Of a stretch of DNA of 64,000 nt, positions 19,444 through 28,922 are shown in pieces. The stretch comes from Corynebacterium propinquum DSM 44285 (lineage in GTDB: Bacteria; Actinomycetota; Actinomycetes; Mycobacteriales; Mycobacteriaceae), in NCBI RefSeq assembly GCF_000375525.1, contig NZ_AQXC01000001.1, positions 62,001 to 126,000 of the forward strand. Reading direction: 5' to 3'. The notes below the pieces were generated by a model. That model made no database searches, was not told the DNA's origin, and worked only from the letters and a program-made list of their open reading frames with translations. The translations under genes were made by a program, and so were the position numbers. The stretch's first letter is position 1; every line of letters starts with the position of its first letter.

Positions 19444-20514
19444 TTATTTGCTCCAAATATCGCAACAACCAGGAGCGCATGGCGCGCCATTATTCGTGTT
19501 GCCCTGTACCGTGACGTTGCCGAGCTTTTCGACGATTTCTCCAGCTGCAGACTCTGCAGCAATGTCGACAACCATTTCGGCAAATTGCTGCGTCAGTCCT
19601 GCGGTGCGTGCACGCTCAACGTGCACGTCTTTGTCTCGCGCCGCTTCGACAAGCTCGGTATCGAGATCCCACATGACCTCCATGTGGTCGGTAATAAAGC
19701 CAATCGCGCACACCACGACAGCTTTGATGCCCCGGTTATCTGCCAGATACTCGGTGTGGTCGACAATATCTGGTTCTAGCCATGGCACGCGCGGATCACC
19801 AGAGCGCGATTGCCACACCAGATCGTAATCCGCAATACCGGCTTCGGCAGCCGCCAACCGAGCAGCTTCTGCTACTTGTCGTGAGTACAGGTTTTTATCG
19901 CCGTCAGCACCACCAACGTCGTCATGACGGTTGGGAACTGAGTGCGCAGTAAACAGCATGCGGGTGTGTTCACGGCGCTCGGCTGGGATATTGGCATAGG
20001 CTTCTGTGATCGCAGCTGCGGTTTCAGAAATGAAGGCTGGGTGGGAGAAGAATTGACGAATCTTAGTGAAGTGAACCGCAGGTAGATTCTGTTCCGCTAA
20101 GTGTTCGCGAATACGTTTAATATCTTCGTTGTATTGTCGACAGGCAGAGTACCCGCCCCATGCGGAGGTGGCTAACACCAACACTTTTCGGTGACCGTCA
20201 CGAGCGATCTGCTCAGCGGTGTCCTCGCCAAATGGGTGCCAGTTACGGTTGCCGAAGTATACCGGCAAGTTAATTTCGCGCCGGGAAAGAACGTTTTCGA
20301 GGTTTGCGATGAGCTCACGATTTTGCGCATTGATGGGACTAATTCCATCGAAATTAAAGTAGTGTTCGCCGACTTCTTCTAGACGCTCACGTGGAATTCC
20401 GCGTCCCCGAGTCACGTTCTCTAGAAATGGCACAACCTCGTCGTTTCCTTCAGGGCCGCCAAAGGAAAGGACGAGGAGTGCATCATAGTCAGTCAAAGGG
20501 TGCAAATCAGTCAT
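19444..20514 (-). CDS. hemH: Ferrochelatase (coproporphyrin type)
   Basis: A 356-residue class of ferrochelatase that inserts Fe2+ into the porphyrin ring; in Actinobacteria the enzyme (also called CpfC) acts on coproporphyrin III in the coproporphyrin-dependent heme pathway. Motifs include LVLSFGGPEGNDEVVPFLENV at the N-terminus, the catalytic-His region LFTAHSVPNRH (about residues 187-197) and the metal-site Glu region CAIGFITDHMEVMWDLD. The C-terminal GAPCAPGCCDIW carries three Cys that may bind a 2Fe-2S cluster, as in other actinobacterial ferrochelatases. A TAGTCT box lies 6 nt before ATG. Confidence 0.95.
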   Translation of the reverse strand: MTDLHPLTDYDALLVLSFGGPEGNDEVVPFLENVTRGRGIPRERLEEVGEHYFNFDGISPINAQNRELIANLENVLSRREINLPVYFGNRNWHPFGEDTAEQIARDGHRKVLVLATSAWGGYSACRQYNEDIKRIREHLAEQNLPAVHFTKIRQFFSHPAFISETAAAITEAYANIPAERREHTRMLFTAHSVPNRHDDVGGADGDKNLYSRQVAEAARLAAAEAGIADYDLVWQSRSGDPRVPWLEPDIVDHTEYLADNRGIKAVVVCAIGFITDHMEVMWDLDTELVEAARDKDVHVERARTAGLTQQFAEMVVDIAAESAAGEIVEKLGNVTVQGNTNNGAPCAPGCCDIWSK

Positions 20515-20561
20515 ACCTTTAGACTAGCAAGGCAGATTTTGGTGGTGGTCGTCTTGCACGA

Positions 20562-22340
20562 CTAGCCCAACAACCGCACCGCGTTTTCGGTCATACCGGT
20601 GTGGCGCACCGGAACTTCGCGAACGTGTGAGCCGGAATGTGGAGCCTCGATCATCATGCCGTTGCCGGAATAAATCGCGACATGCTGTGAACCGCCTGGT
20701 CCATAGAAGATCAGGTCACCTGGTTGCAGATTCGATGTAGATACGTGAGTACCGTGGCGGTACTGACCACCGCTATAGTGCGGCAGCGAAATACCCGCAC
20801 CTGCGAAGGCGTACTGCACCAATCCGGAACAATCGAAGCCTACTTTGCCGTAATCACCATTGACGTCTGCATGTCCGCCATCGCGGATACCTGCAGTTGG
20901 TCCTTGCGCATTGCCACCGCCCCAGGCGTAATCTACTCCCAGCTGGGAGCGTGCGCGGGACAATATCGCTTGTGCCTGCTGTGATGGAGCTACCTCCGCA
21001 AAACCTGCAGAAGCATCCTCTGTCACGGACTCATTGGTGCTGAGTTCTTCTAGTACGCCACTGAGTTCTTCAGCGACATCGGTACCGCTATCTGCTGAGT
21101 GTGTTGTGGTACCGGTCGCAGAATCAGCGGTGTGCTGCGAGCTTTGTTCCCCAGCGGCTTGCTGTTCTGGGCTCTCAGCTGAAACGGCTTCCCCTTCCGT
21201 TTCAGCGTCAGCGCCGGTGGTCGTCTCCGCTGTTGATGTCTCTTGAGTTGTTGGTGGTGATTGTCTCTCGGAGCCACCTACCGTTTGCAATGCAGGTATC
21301 GGCGACGGTGGATCCTGTATGTTGTCTGCAATTCTGGTGTTGTCCTGCGGGACTGAATCTAAAGCTGTGTGCTCCGGTAGATATTCACTGACAGTCTCGG
21401 CAGCTTGGTTGATTAGTTCATGCAATTCAGCTGAAACGTCATCATTCTGCTCTGATTGTCCGGCTTGCCGTGTTTCAGCAGGTGATTCGTCGTTACCGTT
21501 GTCGCTTGCGTCTACGGTGAGATCAAGTGCACTGTCCGCAGCAGAACGAGAAGCTGTGCTAGCAGAAGCATCCTCTGAAGATGCGTCTACTGCACCCGTG
21601 TTCCCACGTGCGTGGCTGTTGCTGGCACCTCGCGCTGATGCGAGTTCTTCCCGGGCTTGCTCTCGTTCTTGCGCGACCTGTTCGCGCTCTTGTTGCGCTT
21701 GCTCGATTTTGGCCCTGGTTTGCTCCAACAGTTCTCGCGCTTGTGATTCTGCAGTAGTAGCTTGTTCTGCACGGGCTTCGGCTAGCTCATGCGTTTTCCG
21801 CAGCTGGGATTCCTTATTGGCTTTCTCAGTACGTACCCGGTCAAGCTCATCGATAGTCGTAAGCTTTTCTTCGCTCTGTGCGCGTAGCATCGATTTGCGG
21901 TAAAGCTCATTATCGCGACGATCGCTCCCGCTGATCTCGTGCAACCCGGCAGAACCAGCCGCGCGCCGATATTTGGCGCGTGAAAGCTCATCTAAATCTT
22001 CCTGTGCACTTGCAATCTCAGACTGGGCGTCGGCAAGCTCTTCTTGCGCAGCTGAGACCCCCCGCTGTGCTTGAGCGGCTTCGGATCGAGAATCTTGCAA
22101 AATAGCGAGTGCTTCATTGACGGATTCGCCCAAAGCACCAATTCTAAGATCCAAGTTGTTGAGGTCTGCTTCGGCCTCAGTGATTGTGGAAATCAGTTCA
22201 GAGACCGCAGGCTGCAACTGATCTTTCGGCGTTGCCTGAGCAAAAGCTGAGGACCCGAACAAGGAAAGCGATGCGGTGCATGCGATAGCTGCACTAAAAC
22301 TGCGTACGCGAAAGGCACGCCGGTGAGACGATGAAGGCAC
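20562..22340 (-). CDS. Secreted NlpC/P60 peptidoglycan endopeptidase (RipA-like)
   Basis: A 592-residue exported wall hydrolase. It has a Sec signal peptide (about residues 1-35, ending SSAFAQA), a long coiled coil (about 40-240, rich in Glu/Gln/Ala/Arg), a Ser/Thr/Glu-rich linker (about 240-460), and a C-terminal NlpC/P60 domain starting at SRARSQLGVDYAWGG. Catalytic Cys is in FDCSGLVQYAF and His in GSQHVAIYSG. It should cut D-Glu/meso-DAP bonds for daughter-cell separation, with the coiled coil controlling activity as in RipA. GTG 22340 has AGGAG 8 nt upstream. Its DUF6676 and acn neighbours match the Rv1475c-Rv1477 order. Confidence 0.93.
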   Translation of the reverse strand: MPSSSHRRAFRVRSFSAAIACTASLSLFGSSAFAQATPKDQLQPAVSELISTITEAEADLNNLDLRIGALGESVNEALAILQDSRSEAAQAQRGVSAAQEELADAQSEIASAQEDLDELSRAKYRRAAGSAGLHEISGSDRRDNELYRKSMLRAQSEEKLTTIDELDRVRTEKANKESQLRKTHELAEARAEQATTAESQARELLEQTRAKIEQAQQEREQVAQEREQAREELASARGASNSHARGNTGAVDASSEDASASTASRSAADSALDLTVDASDNGNDESPAETRQAGQSEQNDDVSAELHELINQAAETVSEYLPEHTALDSVPQDNTRIADNIQDPPSPIPALQTVGGSERQSPPTTQETSTAETTTGADAETEGEAVSAESPEQQAAGEQSSQHTADSATGTTTHSADSGTDVAEELSGVLEELSTNESVTEDASAGFAEVAPSQQAQAILSRARSQLGVDYAWGGGNAQGPTAGIRDGGHADVNGDYGKVGFDCSGLVQYAFAGAGISLPHYSGGQYRHGTHVSTSNLQPGDLIFYGPGGSQHVAIYSGNGMMIEAPHSGSHVREVPVRHTGMTENAVRLLG

Positions 22341-22816
22341 GACACACTCCTGACAGGCATAGTCAAGTTTTGAAACCTGACTCTGCGTGGAAATCTACGA
22401 CAGTGGGTACCGACACACGGACATAGCGAAGCGAGAATCCGGCAGAAACTCACCGCTGGCAAAAACTCACCGTTGCAAACAACGGTGCATGAAAGACTGA
22501 ATCAGCCCCATCCCTCTGGCCATCGTTGCTCCTGGCGTGCTTCCCCACATGCCCGTGCTGACGATCAGTAAAGGATCAAGACTGTATTCAGAATTTCCGG
22601 TGTGTCTCCACCATGAGTTCAAAGCTTGATGCTATGGCTCGTGAGCCAATAGCCAAACCATATGCCACACGACGCAACAGGGGCACATGTATTCACAATT
22701 CTCCCGCGCGTTACGTCAAGTTTTGAGGCCGGATTAACCTCATAGCCTGCAGAAAGGCACAGCAATTTTTTTCATGTGTCTTTCATCACAATATCAGCGA
22801 CACGCACGAAATGAAC
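22341..22816. other. Gene-free region upstream of the NlpC/P60 gene with a repeated 12-mer
   Basis: No convincing gene in 476 bases. The 12-mer GTCAAGTTTTGA occurs exactly twice, at 22362-22373 (close to the NlpC/P60 start) and 22715-22726; its ends TCAA...TTGA are palindromic. An imperfect hairpin (GCTATGGCT with AGCCAATAGC) lies at 22631-22653. These look like regulatory sites, but no regulator can be named. Confidence 0.5.
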
Positions 22817-23317
22817 TCAATTGCGTAACGATTTGGTTACTAACAACCACGATGTAGTCAAGGCTGTAGCTATGACTACCGCGAGCACAATTGCGATGAT
22901 GCCCCATGGGATTGGAGTGCCCGAAAGCTCATCGACAAAGTTTTGGAACCCAGTACTGGTCTGCACATGAGCAAAAGCTGATTCCGCTGCTTCCAATTCA
23001 GCACGCGAATGAAGATCGCTCACTGCTGCACCAACGGTCGGAGTGCGCACCACTATCGTCTCAATTTCAGTATTTAACTGCAGTTCCTGAGCTACGTCGC
23101 GCAAGTCCGCAGCCTTGCCAACCGGAACGTCGATAAGAGCAAGCCCAAAATCCGCTCCACCATAAACACCTGAGCCGCTTTCTTGATTACTCACGCTCAG
23201 GACATCCAGTAATTCCGATTCCTGCATCCGCCCAAATTCAGCATTCGGACCAATAGCTAACTGATCTTCGCGCAACTGTGCAGAGAGGTCAGCTATGTCA
23301 ACACCGGCAGGGATCAT
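22817..23317 (-). CDS. DUF6676-type membrane protein (Rv1476-like)
   Basis: A 166-residue protein with an extracytoplasmic-looking N-terminal domain (about 1-125) and one C-terminal membrane segment (GIIAIVLAVVIATALTTSWL, about 139-158) ending in a short basic tail. It resembles mycobacterial Rv1476, which likewise sits between the RipA-type hydrolase and aconitase genes. A role in wall-hydrolase control is an inference from position only. No signal peptide is seen, so its topology (tail anchor) is uncertain. Confidence 0.82.
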   Translation of the reverse strand: MIPAGVDIADLSAQLREDQLAIGPNAEFGRMQESELLDVLSVSNQESGSGVYGGADFGLALIDVPVGKAADLRDVAQELQLNTEIETIVVRTPTVGAAVSDLHSRAELEAAESAFAHVQTSTGFQNFVDELSGTPIPWGIIAIVLAVVIATALTTSWLLVTKSLRN

Positions 23318-23437
23318 GATGAATACTTTCTACTTAATCTTTCTGGGGGTAATAAGGGGTGCTTCGGGCAGGCAGTGATGACGAATTTTCCCTCACTAAC
23401 TGTCATATTGCCATGGCGCAGTACAACAGACTAAAAA

Positions 23438-23453
23438 CAGAACAGCTGTACTG
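23438..23453 (+). promoter_or_regulatory. AcnR operator in the acn promoter
   Basis: CAGAACAGCTGTACTG at 23438-23453 matches the corynebacterial AcnR site CAGNAC-N4-GTACTG, differing only in the final spacer base. It lies directly before the -10 hexamer TATACT (23455-23460), where a bound repressor would block RNA polymerase. The acnR gene itself follows acn. Confidence 0.8.
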
Positions 23454-23563
23454 TTATACTTTTGGCAGGACGAGGGATCGTCAACCTACACTGGGTCAAT
23501 GAACCCTGAGTTCTGGACCTTTGAGGTCTGACAGATTTGCACAACAAGGAAATGGAGCTCCCC

Positions 23564-26383
23564 GTGACTGAAAGCTTGAACTCCTTCGACGCTAAGAAGA
23601 AGCTCGAGGTCGGAGATAAGTCTTATGACTATTTCTCACTCGACGCAGTAGACGGACTGAAAAAGTTGCCATACGCACTCAAGGTGCTGGCAGAAAACCT
23701 TCTTCGTACCGAAGACGGTAAGAACGTCAATAAAGATCACATCAAGGCTATCGCCAACTGGGATCCAAAGTCGGAACCAGACACAGAAATCCAGTTCACC
23801 CCTGCTCGCGTGCTGATGCAGGACTTTACTGGTGTTCCGTGTGTCGTTGACTTGGCTACCATGCGTGAGGCCGTATCGAACTTGGGCGGCAGCGCAGACC
23901 AAGTTAACCCACTGAACCCAGCTGAAATGGTTATTGACCACTCCGTTATTACCGAAGCATTCGGTGATGCGGATGCACTGACCAAAAACGTTGCCATCGA
24001 GTATGAGCGCAACGAAGAGCGCTACCAGTTCCTACGCTGGGGTGCAGAGAACTTCTCGAACTTCCGCGTTGTTCCTCCAGGAACCGGTATTGTCCACCAG
24101 GTCAACATCGAGTACCTGGGTCGCGTAGTCTTCGACAATGACGGACTGGCATACCCAGATACCTGTATCGGTACTGACTCCCACACCACCATGGAAAACG
24201 GCCTGGGCATCTTGGGTTGGGGCGTAGGCGGTATCGAGGCCGAGGCTGCAATGCTGGGACAGCCAGTATCGATGCTGATTCCAAAGGTCGTTGGTTTCAA
24301 GCTGACCGGCGAAATTCCAGTCGGCGTTACCGCTACCGACGTTGTTCTTACCATCACTGACATGTTGCGTGAGCACGGCGTCGTCCAGAAGATCGTCGAA
24401 TTCTACGGCAATGGCGTGAAATCCATCCCACTGGCTAACCGCGCAACCATCGGTAACATGTCGCCAGAATTCGGCTCCACCGCTGCGATCTTCCCGATCG
24501 ACGAAGAGACCACCAAGTACATGGAGCTGACCGGTCGCCCGCAGGAGCAGATCGACCGCGTTGAAGCTTATGCCAAGGCCCAGGGCATGTGGTTGGAAGA
24601 AGACGACGAAGAAGCCGAGTACTCCGAGTACATCGAGCTGGATCTGTCTACTGTTAAGCCTTCCATTGCCGGGCCGAAGCGTCCACAGGATCGCATCGAG
24701 TTGGACAAGGCAAAAGAGCAGTTCCGCAAGGATCTGGTCAACTACACTGACGACGAAGTCTTGGAAGAAGGCAAGAAGCCTGAGGTTCGTCGCATGGTCG
24801 CCGAAGGCGGCGTGCAAAGCTATGTCGATGCCGACATCACCGACGGTCACAATGTTTCCCGTAAGGGTCAGGGTGAAGACGCATCTGCTGGAGGCGAAGG
24901 CCGTCCGTCCCACCCAACGGTTGTCACCTCGCCAGCTGGCGGTGAATACACCCTGGACCACGGTATGGTCGCCATCGCTTCCATTACCTCGTGTACCAAC
25001 ACTTCCAACCCATCGGTCATGATCGGTGCTGGTTTGATCGCCCGCAAGGCCAACGAACTGGGTCTGACCTCCAAGCCATGGGTGAAGACCATTTGTGCTC
25101 CTGGTTCCCAGGTTGTTGATGGCTATTACAAGCGCGCAGACCTCTGGAAGGACTTGGAAGCTCTCGGTTTCTACCTGTCTGGATTCGGTTGCACCTCGTG
25201 TATTGGTAACTCCGGCCCATTGCCAGAAGAAATCTCCGATGCCATTAACTCCGAAGACCTGGCTGCCACCGCAGTCCTGTCCGGTAACCGCAACTTCGAA
25301 GGCCGTATCTCGCCAGACGTCAAGATGAACTACCTGGCTTCGCCAATGATGGTCATCGCATACGCCATCGCCGGCACCATGGACTTCGACTTCGACGAGC
25401 AGCCACTGGGCCAAGATAAAGAAGGCAACGATGTCTTCCTGAAGGACATCTGGCCTTCTCCAGAAGAAATCGAAGAGACCATCGAGGCCTCCATCTCTCG
25501 CGAAATGTACGAGGCTGACTACGCTGACGTCTTCAAGGGCGACGAACAGTGGCAGAACCTGGACATCCCGAAGGGCGAGACCTTCGAGTGGGATGATGCT
25601 TCGACTTATATCCGCAAGGCTCCATACTTCGACGATATGCCGACCGAGCCTGCCGATGTCGAAGACATTAAGGGCGCCCGCGTGTTGGTCAAGCTCGGCG
25701 ATTCGGTCACCACTGACCACATCTCCCCTGCTTCTGCCATCAAGCCAGGCACCCCTGCCGCGCAATACCTGGAAGAAAATGGTGTTGCGCGCCAGGACTT
25801 TAACTCGCTCGGTTCCCGTCGTGGTAACCACGAGGTTATGGTTCGCGGTACCTTCGCAAATATCCGTATGCGCAACCAGCTGGTTGAAGAATCCGGTGGC
25901 TACACCTTGGACTTCACCAAGGAAGACAAGCCACAAGCCTTCATCTACGATGCAGCTCAGAACTATAAGGAAGAGGACACCCCTCTGGTCGTTCTGGGTG
26001 GTAAGGAATACGGCACCGGTTCTTCCCGTGACTGGGCAGCGAAGGGTACCTTGCTGCTGGGCGTGCGCGCCGTCATTACCGAATCCTTCGAGCGTATCCA
26101 CCGCTCGAACCTGATCGGTATGGGTGTTGCGCCACTGCAGTTCCCAGATGGTGAATCCCACGAGTCGCTGGGTCTAACCGGTCACGAGACCTTCGACATC
26201 GAAGGCTTGACCGAGTTCAACAGCGGCTCGATTCCGAAGACCGTCAAGGTTACCGCTCACAAGGAAGACGGTGAGACCGTCGAGTTCGATGCCAATGTAC
26301 GCATCGACACCCCAGGTGAGGCCGAGTACTACCGCCACGGAGGAATCCTGCAGTACGTACTCCGTCAGATGGTTAAATCCTAA
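23564..26383 (+). CDS. acn: Aconitate hydratase
   Basis: A 939-residue AcnA-type aconitase, interconverting citrate and isocitrate in the TCA cycle. The 4Fe-4S cluster cysteines are in [12 protein letters not shown] and in [35 protein letters not shown] is the conserved substrate-site region, split here by position around residue 205. An acidic insert ([15 protein letters not shown]) is normal for actinobacterial AcnA. GTG 23564 is chosen because GGAG lies 6 nt upstream and the protein then begins like the C. glutamicum enzyme; ATG 23552 and a start at 23537 are less likely. Repression by AcnR is strongly suggested by the operator upstream. Confidence 0.97.
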   Translation: MTESLNSFDAKKKLEVGDKSYDYFSLDAVDGLKKLPYALKVLAENLLRTEDGKNVNKDHIKAIANWDPKSEPDTEIQFTPARVLMQDFTGVPCVVDLATMREAVSNLGGSADQVNPLNPAEMVIDHSVITEAFGDADALTKNVAIEYERNEERYQFLRWGAENFSNFRVVPPGTGIVHQVNIEYLGRVVFDNDGLAYPDTCIGTDSHTTMENGLGILGWGVGGIEAEAAMLGQPVSMLIPKVVGFKLTGEIPVGVTATDVVLTITDMLREHGVVQKIVEFYGNGVKSIPLANRATIGNMSPEFGSTAAIFPIDEETTKYMELTGRPQEQIDRVEAYAKAQGMWLEEDDEEAEYSEYIELDLSTVKPSIAGPKRPQDRIELDKAKEQFRKDLVNYTDDEVLEEGKKPEVRRMVAEGGVQSYVDADITDGHNVSRKGQGEDASAGGEGRPSHPTVVTSPAGGEYTLDHGMVAIASITSCTNTSNPSVMIGAGLIARKANELGLTSKPWVKTICAPGSQVVDGYYKRADLWKDLEALGFYLSGFGCTSCIGNSGPLPEEISDAINSEDLAATAVLSGNRNFEGRISPDVKMNYLASPMMVIAYAIAGTMDFDFDEQPLGQDKEGNDVFLKDIWPSPEEIEETIEASISREMYEADYADVFKGDEQWQNLDIPKGETFEWDDASTYIRKAPYFDDMPTEPADVEDIKGARVLVKLGDSVTTDHISPASAIKPGTPAAQYLEENGVARQDFNSLGSRRGNHEVMVRGTFANIRMRNQLVEESGGYTLDFTKEDKPQAFIYDAAQNYKEEDTPLVVLGGKEYGTGSSRDWAAKGTLLLGVRAVITESFERIHRSNLIGMGVAPLQFPDGESHESLGLTGHETFDIEGLTEFNSGSIPKTVKVTAHKEDGETVEFDANVRIDTPGEAEYYRHGGILQYVLRQMVKS

Positions 26384-26396
26384 TCATCACGCTTCG

Positions 26397-26476
26397 CGGG
26401 GCTGCATGAAGTCTCGCTGCGAGTAGTACATCCCTTTTCGGAGGCACTCGCAGCCAGGCCCTGCAGCCCCGTTTTT
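26397..26476 (+). terminator. Two-tier terminator after acn
   Basis: Outer stem CGGGGCTGCA (26397-26406) with TGCAGCCCCG (26462-26471), followed by TTTTT; inner stem GCTGCGAGT (26416-26424) with ACTCGCAGC (26446-26454). It lies between acn and acnR and could attenuate read-through into acnR. Confidence 0.8.
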
Positions 26477-26506
26477 GCATTCCCGGTCAGAAAGGTTGCT
26501 TCCTCT

Positions 26507-27076
26507 ATGCCAGTCATGAGTGAAAATGAGCTTAATCGTCGTCGCCAAGAAATCCTCGTGGGTGCGCGTAAGTGTTTTGCCGAATACGGCTACGAGGGAG
26601 CAACTGTGCGCCGTCTAGAACAAGCGACCGGGAAATCCCGGGGCGCAATCTTCCACCACTTTTCTGATAAAGAAAATTTGTTTCTTGCCCTAGCCAGAGA
26701 AGACGCTGCACGACAAGCCGAAGTCGTTGCCCGGGAAGGACTCGTGGAAGTTATGCGCGATATCGTGCGGCACCCAGAAAAATATGACTGGCTGGCTACG
26801 CGTCTAGAGATTTCTAAGATGCTGCGGACCGATGCATCGTTTCGCACGCGCTGGCAAGAACATCAGGCAGTCCTCGACCAAGCCGTGCATGATCGTTTGG
26901 CGAAAAATGCAGCTGAGGGACGTATGCGTATCGACGTCCCCATTGATACGTTGAAATATTTTCTAGAAATGGTCATGGACGGGTTGATCACCCGCAACGC
27001 GATGGGAATGTCCACCGATGAAGCTGTTTTAGACATCGCAGAACAGGCTATCCGACGCGATGCTAACGAGCATTAA
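26507..27076 (+). CDS. acnR: Aconitase repressor, TetR family
   Basis: A 189-residue TetR regulator directly downstream of acn. The N-terminal HTH is clear: RRQEILVGARKCFAEYGYEG, then ATVRRLEQATGKSRGAIFHH. The closest remembered homologue is C. glutamicum AcnR, which represses acn and responds to citrate-type ligands. An internal ATG (26516, MSENELNRRR) is an alternative start. Its likely target, an AcnR-type palindrome, is present in the acn promoter. Confidence 0.94.
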   Translation: MPVMSENELNRRRQEILVGARKCFAEYGYEGATVRRLEQATGKSRGAIFHHFSDKENLFLALAREDAARQAEVVAREGLVEVMRDIVRHPEKYDWLATRLEISKMLRTDASFRTRWQEHQAVLDQAVHDRLAKNAAEGRMRIDVPIDTLKYFLEMVMDGLITRNAMGMSTDEAVLDIAEQAIRRDANEH

Positions 27077-27101
27077 GCCATAAGGTATAACAGTAGCCAC
27101 T

Positions 27102-27845
27102 ATGGTTAATCTTCTCTTGGTCTCATTACGTTATGGAGAGACCGCCCCGGCGGTTGCCGCTGCTGAATATCGTGACATCTGTGAATCCACTGGGCTTAGT
27201 CAAGAACAAACCTCGCACCTGGTTATTGATTCCACAAACGTGGAACTCCCCGACTTAGCTAATTTCGATGGAGTTATCGTTGGTGGCAGTTCGCTCAATA
27301 TCACCAACGAAACCTGGGACGAGTGGCAACTGCATATTCACCGACAACTAGAGATTCTTACAGAAGCAGACATTCCGGTCTTTTTGATTTGCTTTGGTGC
27401 TTCCTGGCTAGCGCACCACGTCGGCGGAACCGTGGGACATTCGCACGCTGAAACGTCTGGAAAGACCGTCGTGCAGCTTACACATGACGCTGCCAGAGAC
27501 GTTCTCGCACGACACCTACCGCAGAGTTTTACCTCTCTGACCGGTCATACCGAAGCCGTCGAAAACCTGCCTGCGGCGGATAATATTACGATTCTTGCTG
27601 ACGGCCCGACGTGCCCGGTGCAGTTAATTCGCGTCGGTGATTCGACCTGGGCAAGCCAATTCCACGCTGAAATGGATGCGGTAGCCATGAAAAACCGAAT
27701 GGATTTTTTCTACGACTACGGCTATTTCTCCCCCGAAGATTACCTGGATATTGTCAACAGCTTGCCGTCAATTGACACGAAATGGAGCAATGAGTTGCTC
27801 GCTATCTTCGTGCGGTACTGCGCAACACGCGCAGCTACCAGTTAA
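27102..27845 (+). CDS. Class I glutamine amidotransferase-like protein
   Basis: A 247-residue GATase1-domain protein. The nucleophile elbow is FLICFGASWLAHHVGG (Cys about residue 103) and the catalytic His-Glu pair is in SQFHAEMD, so the hydrolase triad looks intact. The synthase partner that would use the ammonia is not encoded nearby, and the substrate is unknown. A TATAAC box (27086-27091) ends 10 nt before ATG, so the leader is very short. It follows acn-acnR in other corynebacteria too. Confidence 0.88.
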   Translation: MVNLLLVSLRYGETAPAVAAAEYRDICESTGLSQEQTSHLVIDSTNVELPDLANFDGVIVGGSSLNITNETWDEWQLHIHRQLEILTEADIPVFLICFGASWLAHHVGGTVGHSHAETSGKTVVQLTHDAARDVLARHLPQSFTSLTGHTEAVENLPAADNITILADGPTCPVQLIRVGDSTWASQFHAEMDAVAMKNRMDFFYDYGYFSPEDYLDIVNSLPSIDTKWSNELLAIFVRYCATRAATS

Positions 27846-28546
27846 ATAGAGCTCACTGGATCGTTGCCATCGTGGAAGGCAATGAAATCCTGATTTGGTA
27901 GCTCGGCCCGCCCAGCCAGCTCGAAGATGACCTGACCGACCAGCTCACGGGACGTTTTTTCCCCGGCTTTTTCTGGTGTGTTTTCGGTGACGGTAATGCC
28001 CTGCGCCGGATCCAGGGTCAGCAACGTCGGCGCCAGGATGATGTAGTTTAAATCAGAATCTAACAGGCGTTTGTCGACGGTCTTTTTCGATTCCACGTAT
28101 GCCAGCCATGCGCCTTGATCGTCGGTTTCGTTGTCCAGCGACCCCATGTAGGACACCATGATGAGCCGAGGCGCGCGATCTTTACCAACCTCATTCTGGA
28201 GTTGCTCCAAGCCTTTAATGCATTCCAAGGCAGCATCGCGGTCTACGGCATAGGTGACGTCGGCACCGGCACGCCCGCCGTTACCTGCGGTCCACACCAC
28301 AACATCAAAATCACGGACCAACGCTGCCCACTGATCCGCAGACAGAGTAGTCACGTCTTGGACCAACGGCGTTGCGCCGTTATCCCGCGCTTCTTCTGCT
28401 TTTTCTTCCCGACGCAGCATCGCGGTGATCTCGTAATCGTTCGAGTATTGGGGAATGGCAATGCTGGCAACTTTGCCAGATCCTCCGATGACCAATACTC
28501 GTGTGTTTGTGGTAGTTACGTTCTCTTGCGACTGATTTGCTGTCAT
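27842..28546 (-). CDS. NAD(P)-binding Rossmann-fold reductase-like protein
   Basis: A 234-residue atypical short-chain dehydrogenase / NAD(P)H-binding protein. The dinucleotide motif is RVLVIGGSGKVAS near the N-terminus, with VVWTAGNGG and a YMGS/YVESK stretch (Tyr and Lys in YVESKKTVDKRLL) further on. Related proteins are sugar epimerase or flavin-reductase-like; the substrate is unknown. ATG 28546 lies 7 nt after a TAGGAT box (28559-28554, minus strand), indicating a leaderless mRNA; an in-frame GTG two codons upstream would lie inside the expected untranscribed region. The stop overlaps the convergent amidotransferase by 4 bases. Confidence 0.86.
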   Translation of the reverse strand: MTANQSQENVTTTNTRVLVIGGSGKVASIAIPQYSNDYEITAMLRREEKAEEARDNGATPLVQDVTTLSADQWAALVRDFDVVVWTAGNGGRAGADVTYAVDRDAALECIKGLEQLQNEVGKDRAPRLIMVSYMGSLDNETDDQGAWLAYVESKKTVDKRLLDSDLNYIILAPTLLTLDPAQGITVTENTPEKAGEKTSRELVGQVIFELAGRAELPNQDFIAFHDGNDPVSSI

Positions 28547-28624
28547 GTACACAATCCTACGCTTCGTCGTGAGCTTTGTGCCCCGGCTAAAGAGAATGCT
28601 GGATAGGCAGTTAAGATGAGTAGC

Positions 28625-28894
28625 ATGTATGCCATCATGACCGTGACCGGCGCGGACAACACCGGAATTATCGCCTCTGTCAGTACTGCTCTCGCGGAGT
28701 TAAACGTTAATATTGTCGACGTTTCACAAACCCTTATGTCTGGTTATTTCACGATGATTCTGCGCGTGGAATTCGATGATGAAGCCCTATCAATCCCTGA
28801 AATTCAACAGCGCATGGAAGCCGTCGAAAAAGAGACCCACCAGGTTATTCGCATCCAGGCCGAGTCGCTGTTTACCGCAATCAACGAAATTTAG
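28625..28894 (+). CDS. ACT-domain protein, UPF0237 family
   Basis: An 89-residue single ACT domain (MYAIMTVTGADNTGIIASVS...). ACT domains bind amino acids or small ligands and often act in regulation; this family is frequently paired, as here, with a UPF0210 gene. ATG 28625 is preferred over 28616 because a TAAGAT box (28612-28617) ends 7 nt before it and overlaps the upstream ATG, so translation must begin at 28625 on a leaderless mRNA. Confidence 0.93.
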   Translation: MYAIMTVTGADNTGIIASVSTALAELNVNIVDVSQTLMSGYFTMILRVEFDDEALSIPEIQQRMEAVEKETHQVIRIQAESLFTAINEI

Positions 28895-28922
28895 CACCAC
28901 CTAGCGCAGGGAAAATTCCACT

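Noticed and set aside
24032-26161. 709-codon frame antisense to acn
   Set aside because: A shadow created by codon bias in the highly expressed acn gene; the translation has no recognisable domain and the sense gene is certain.
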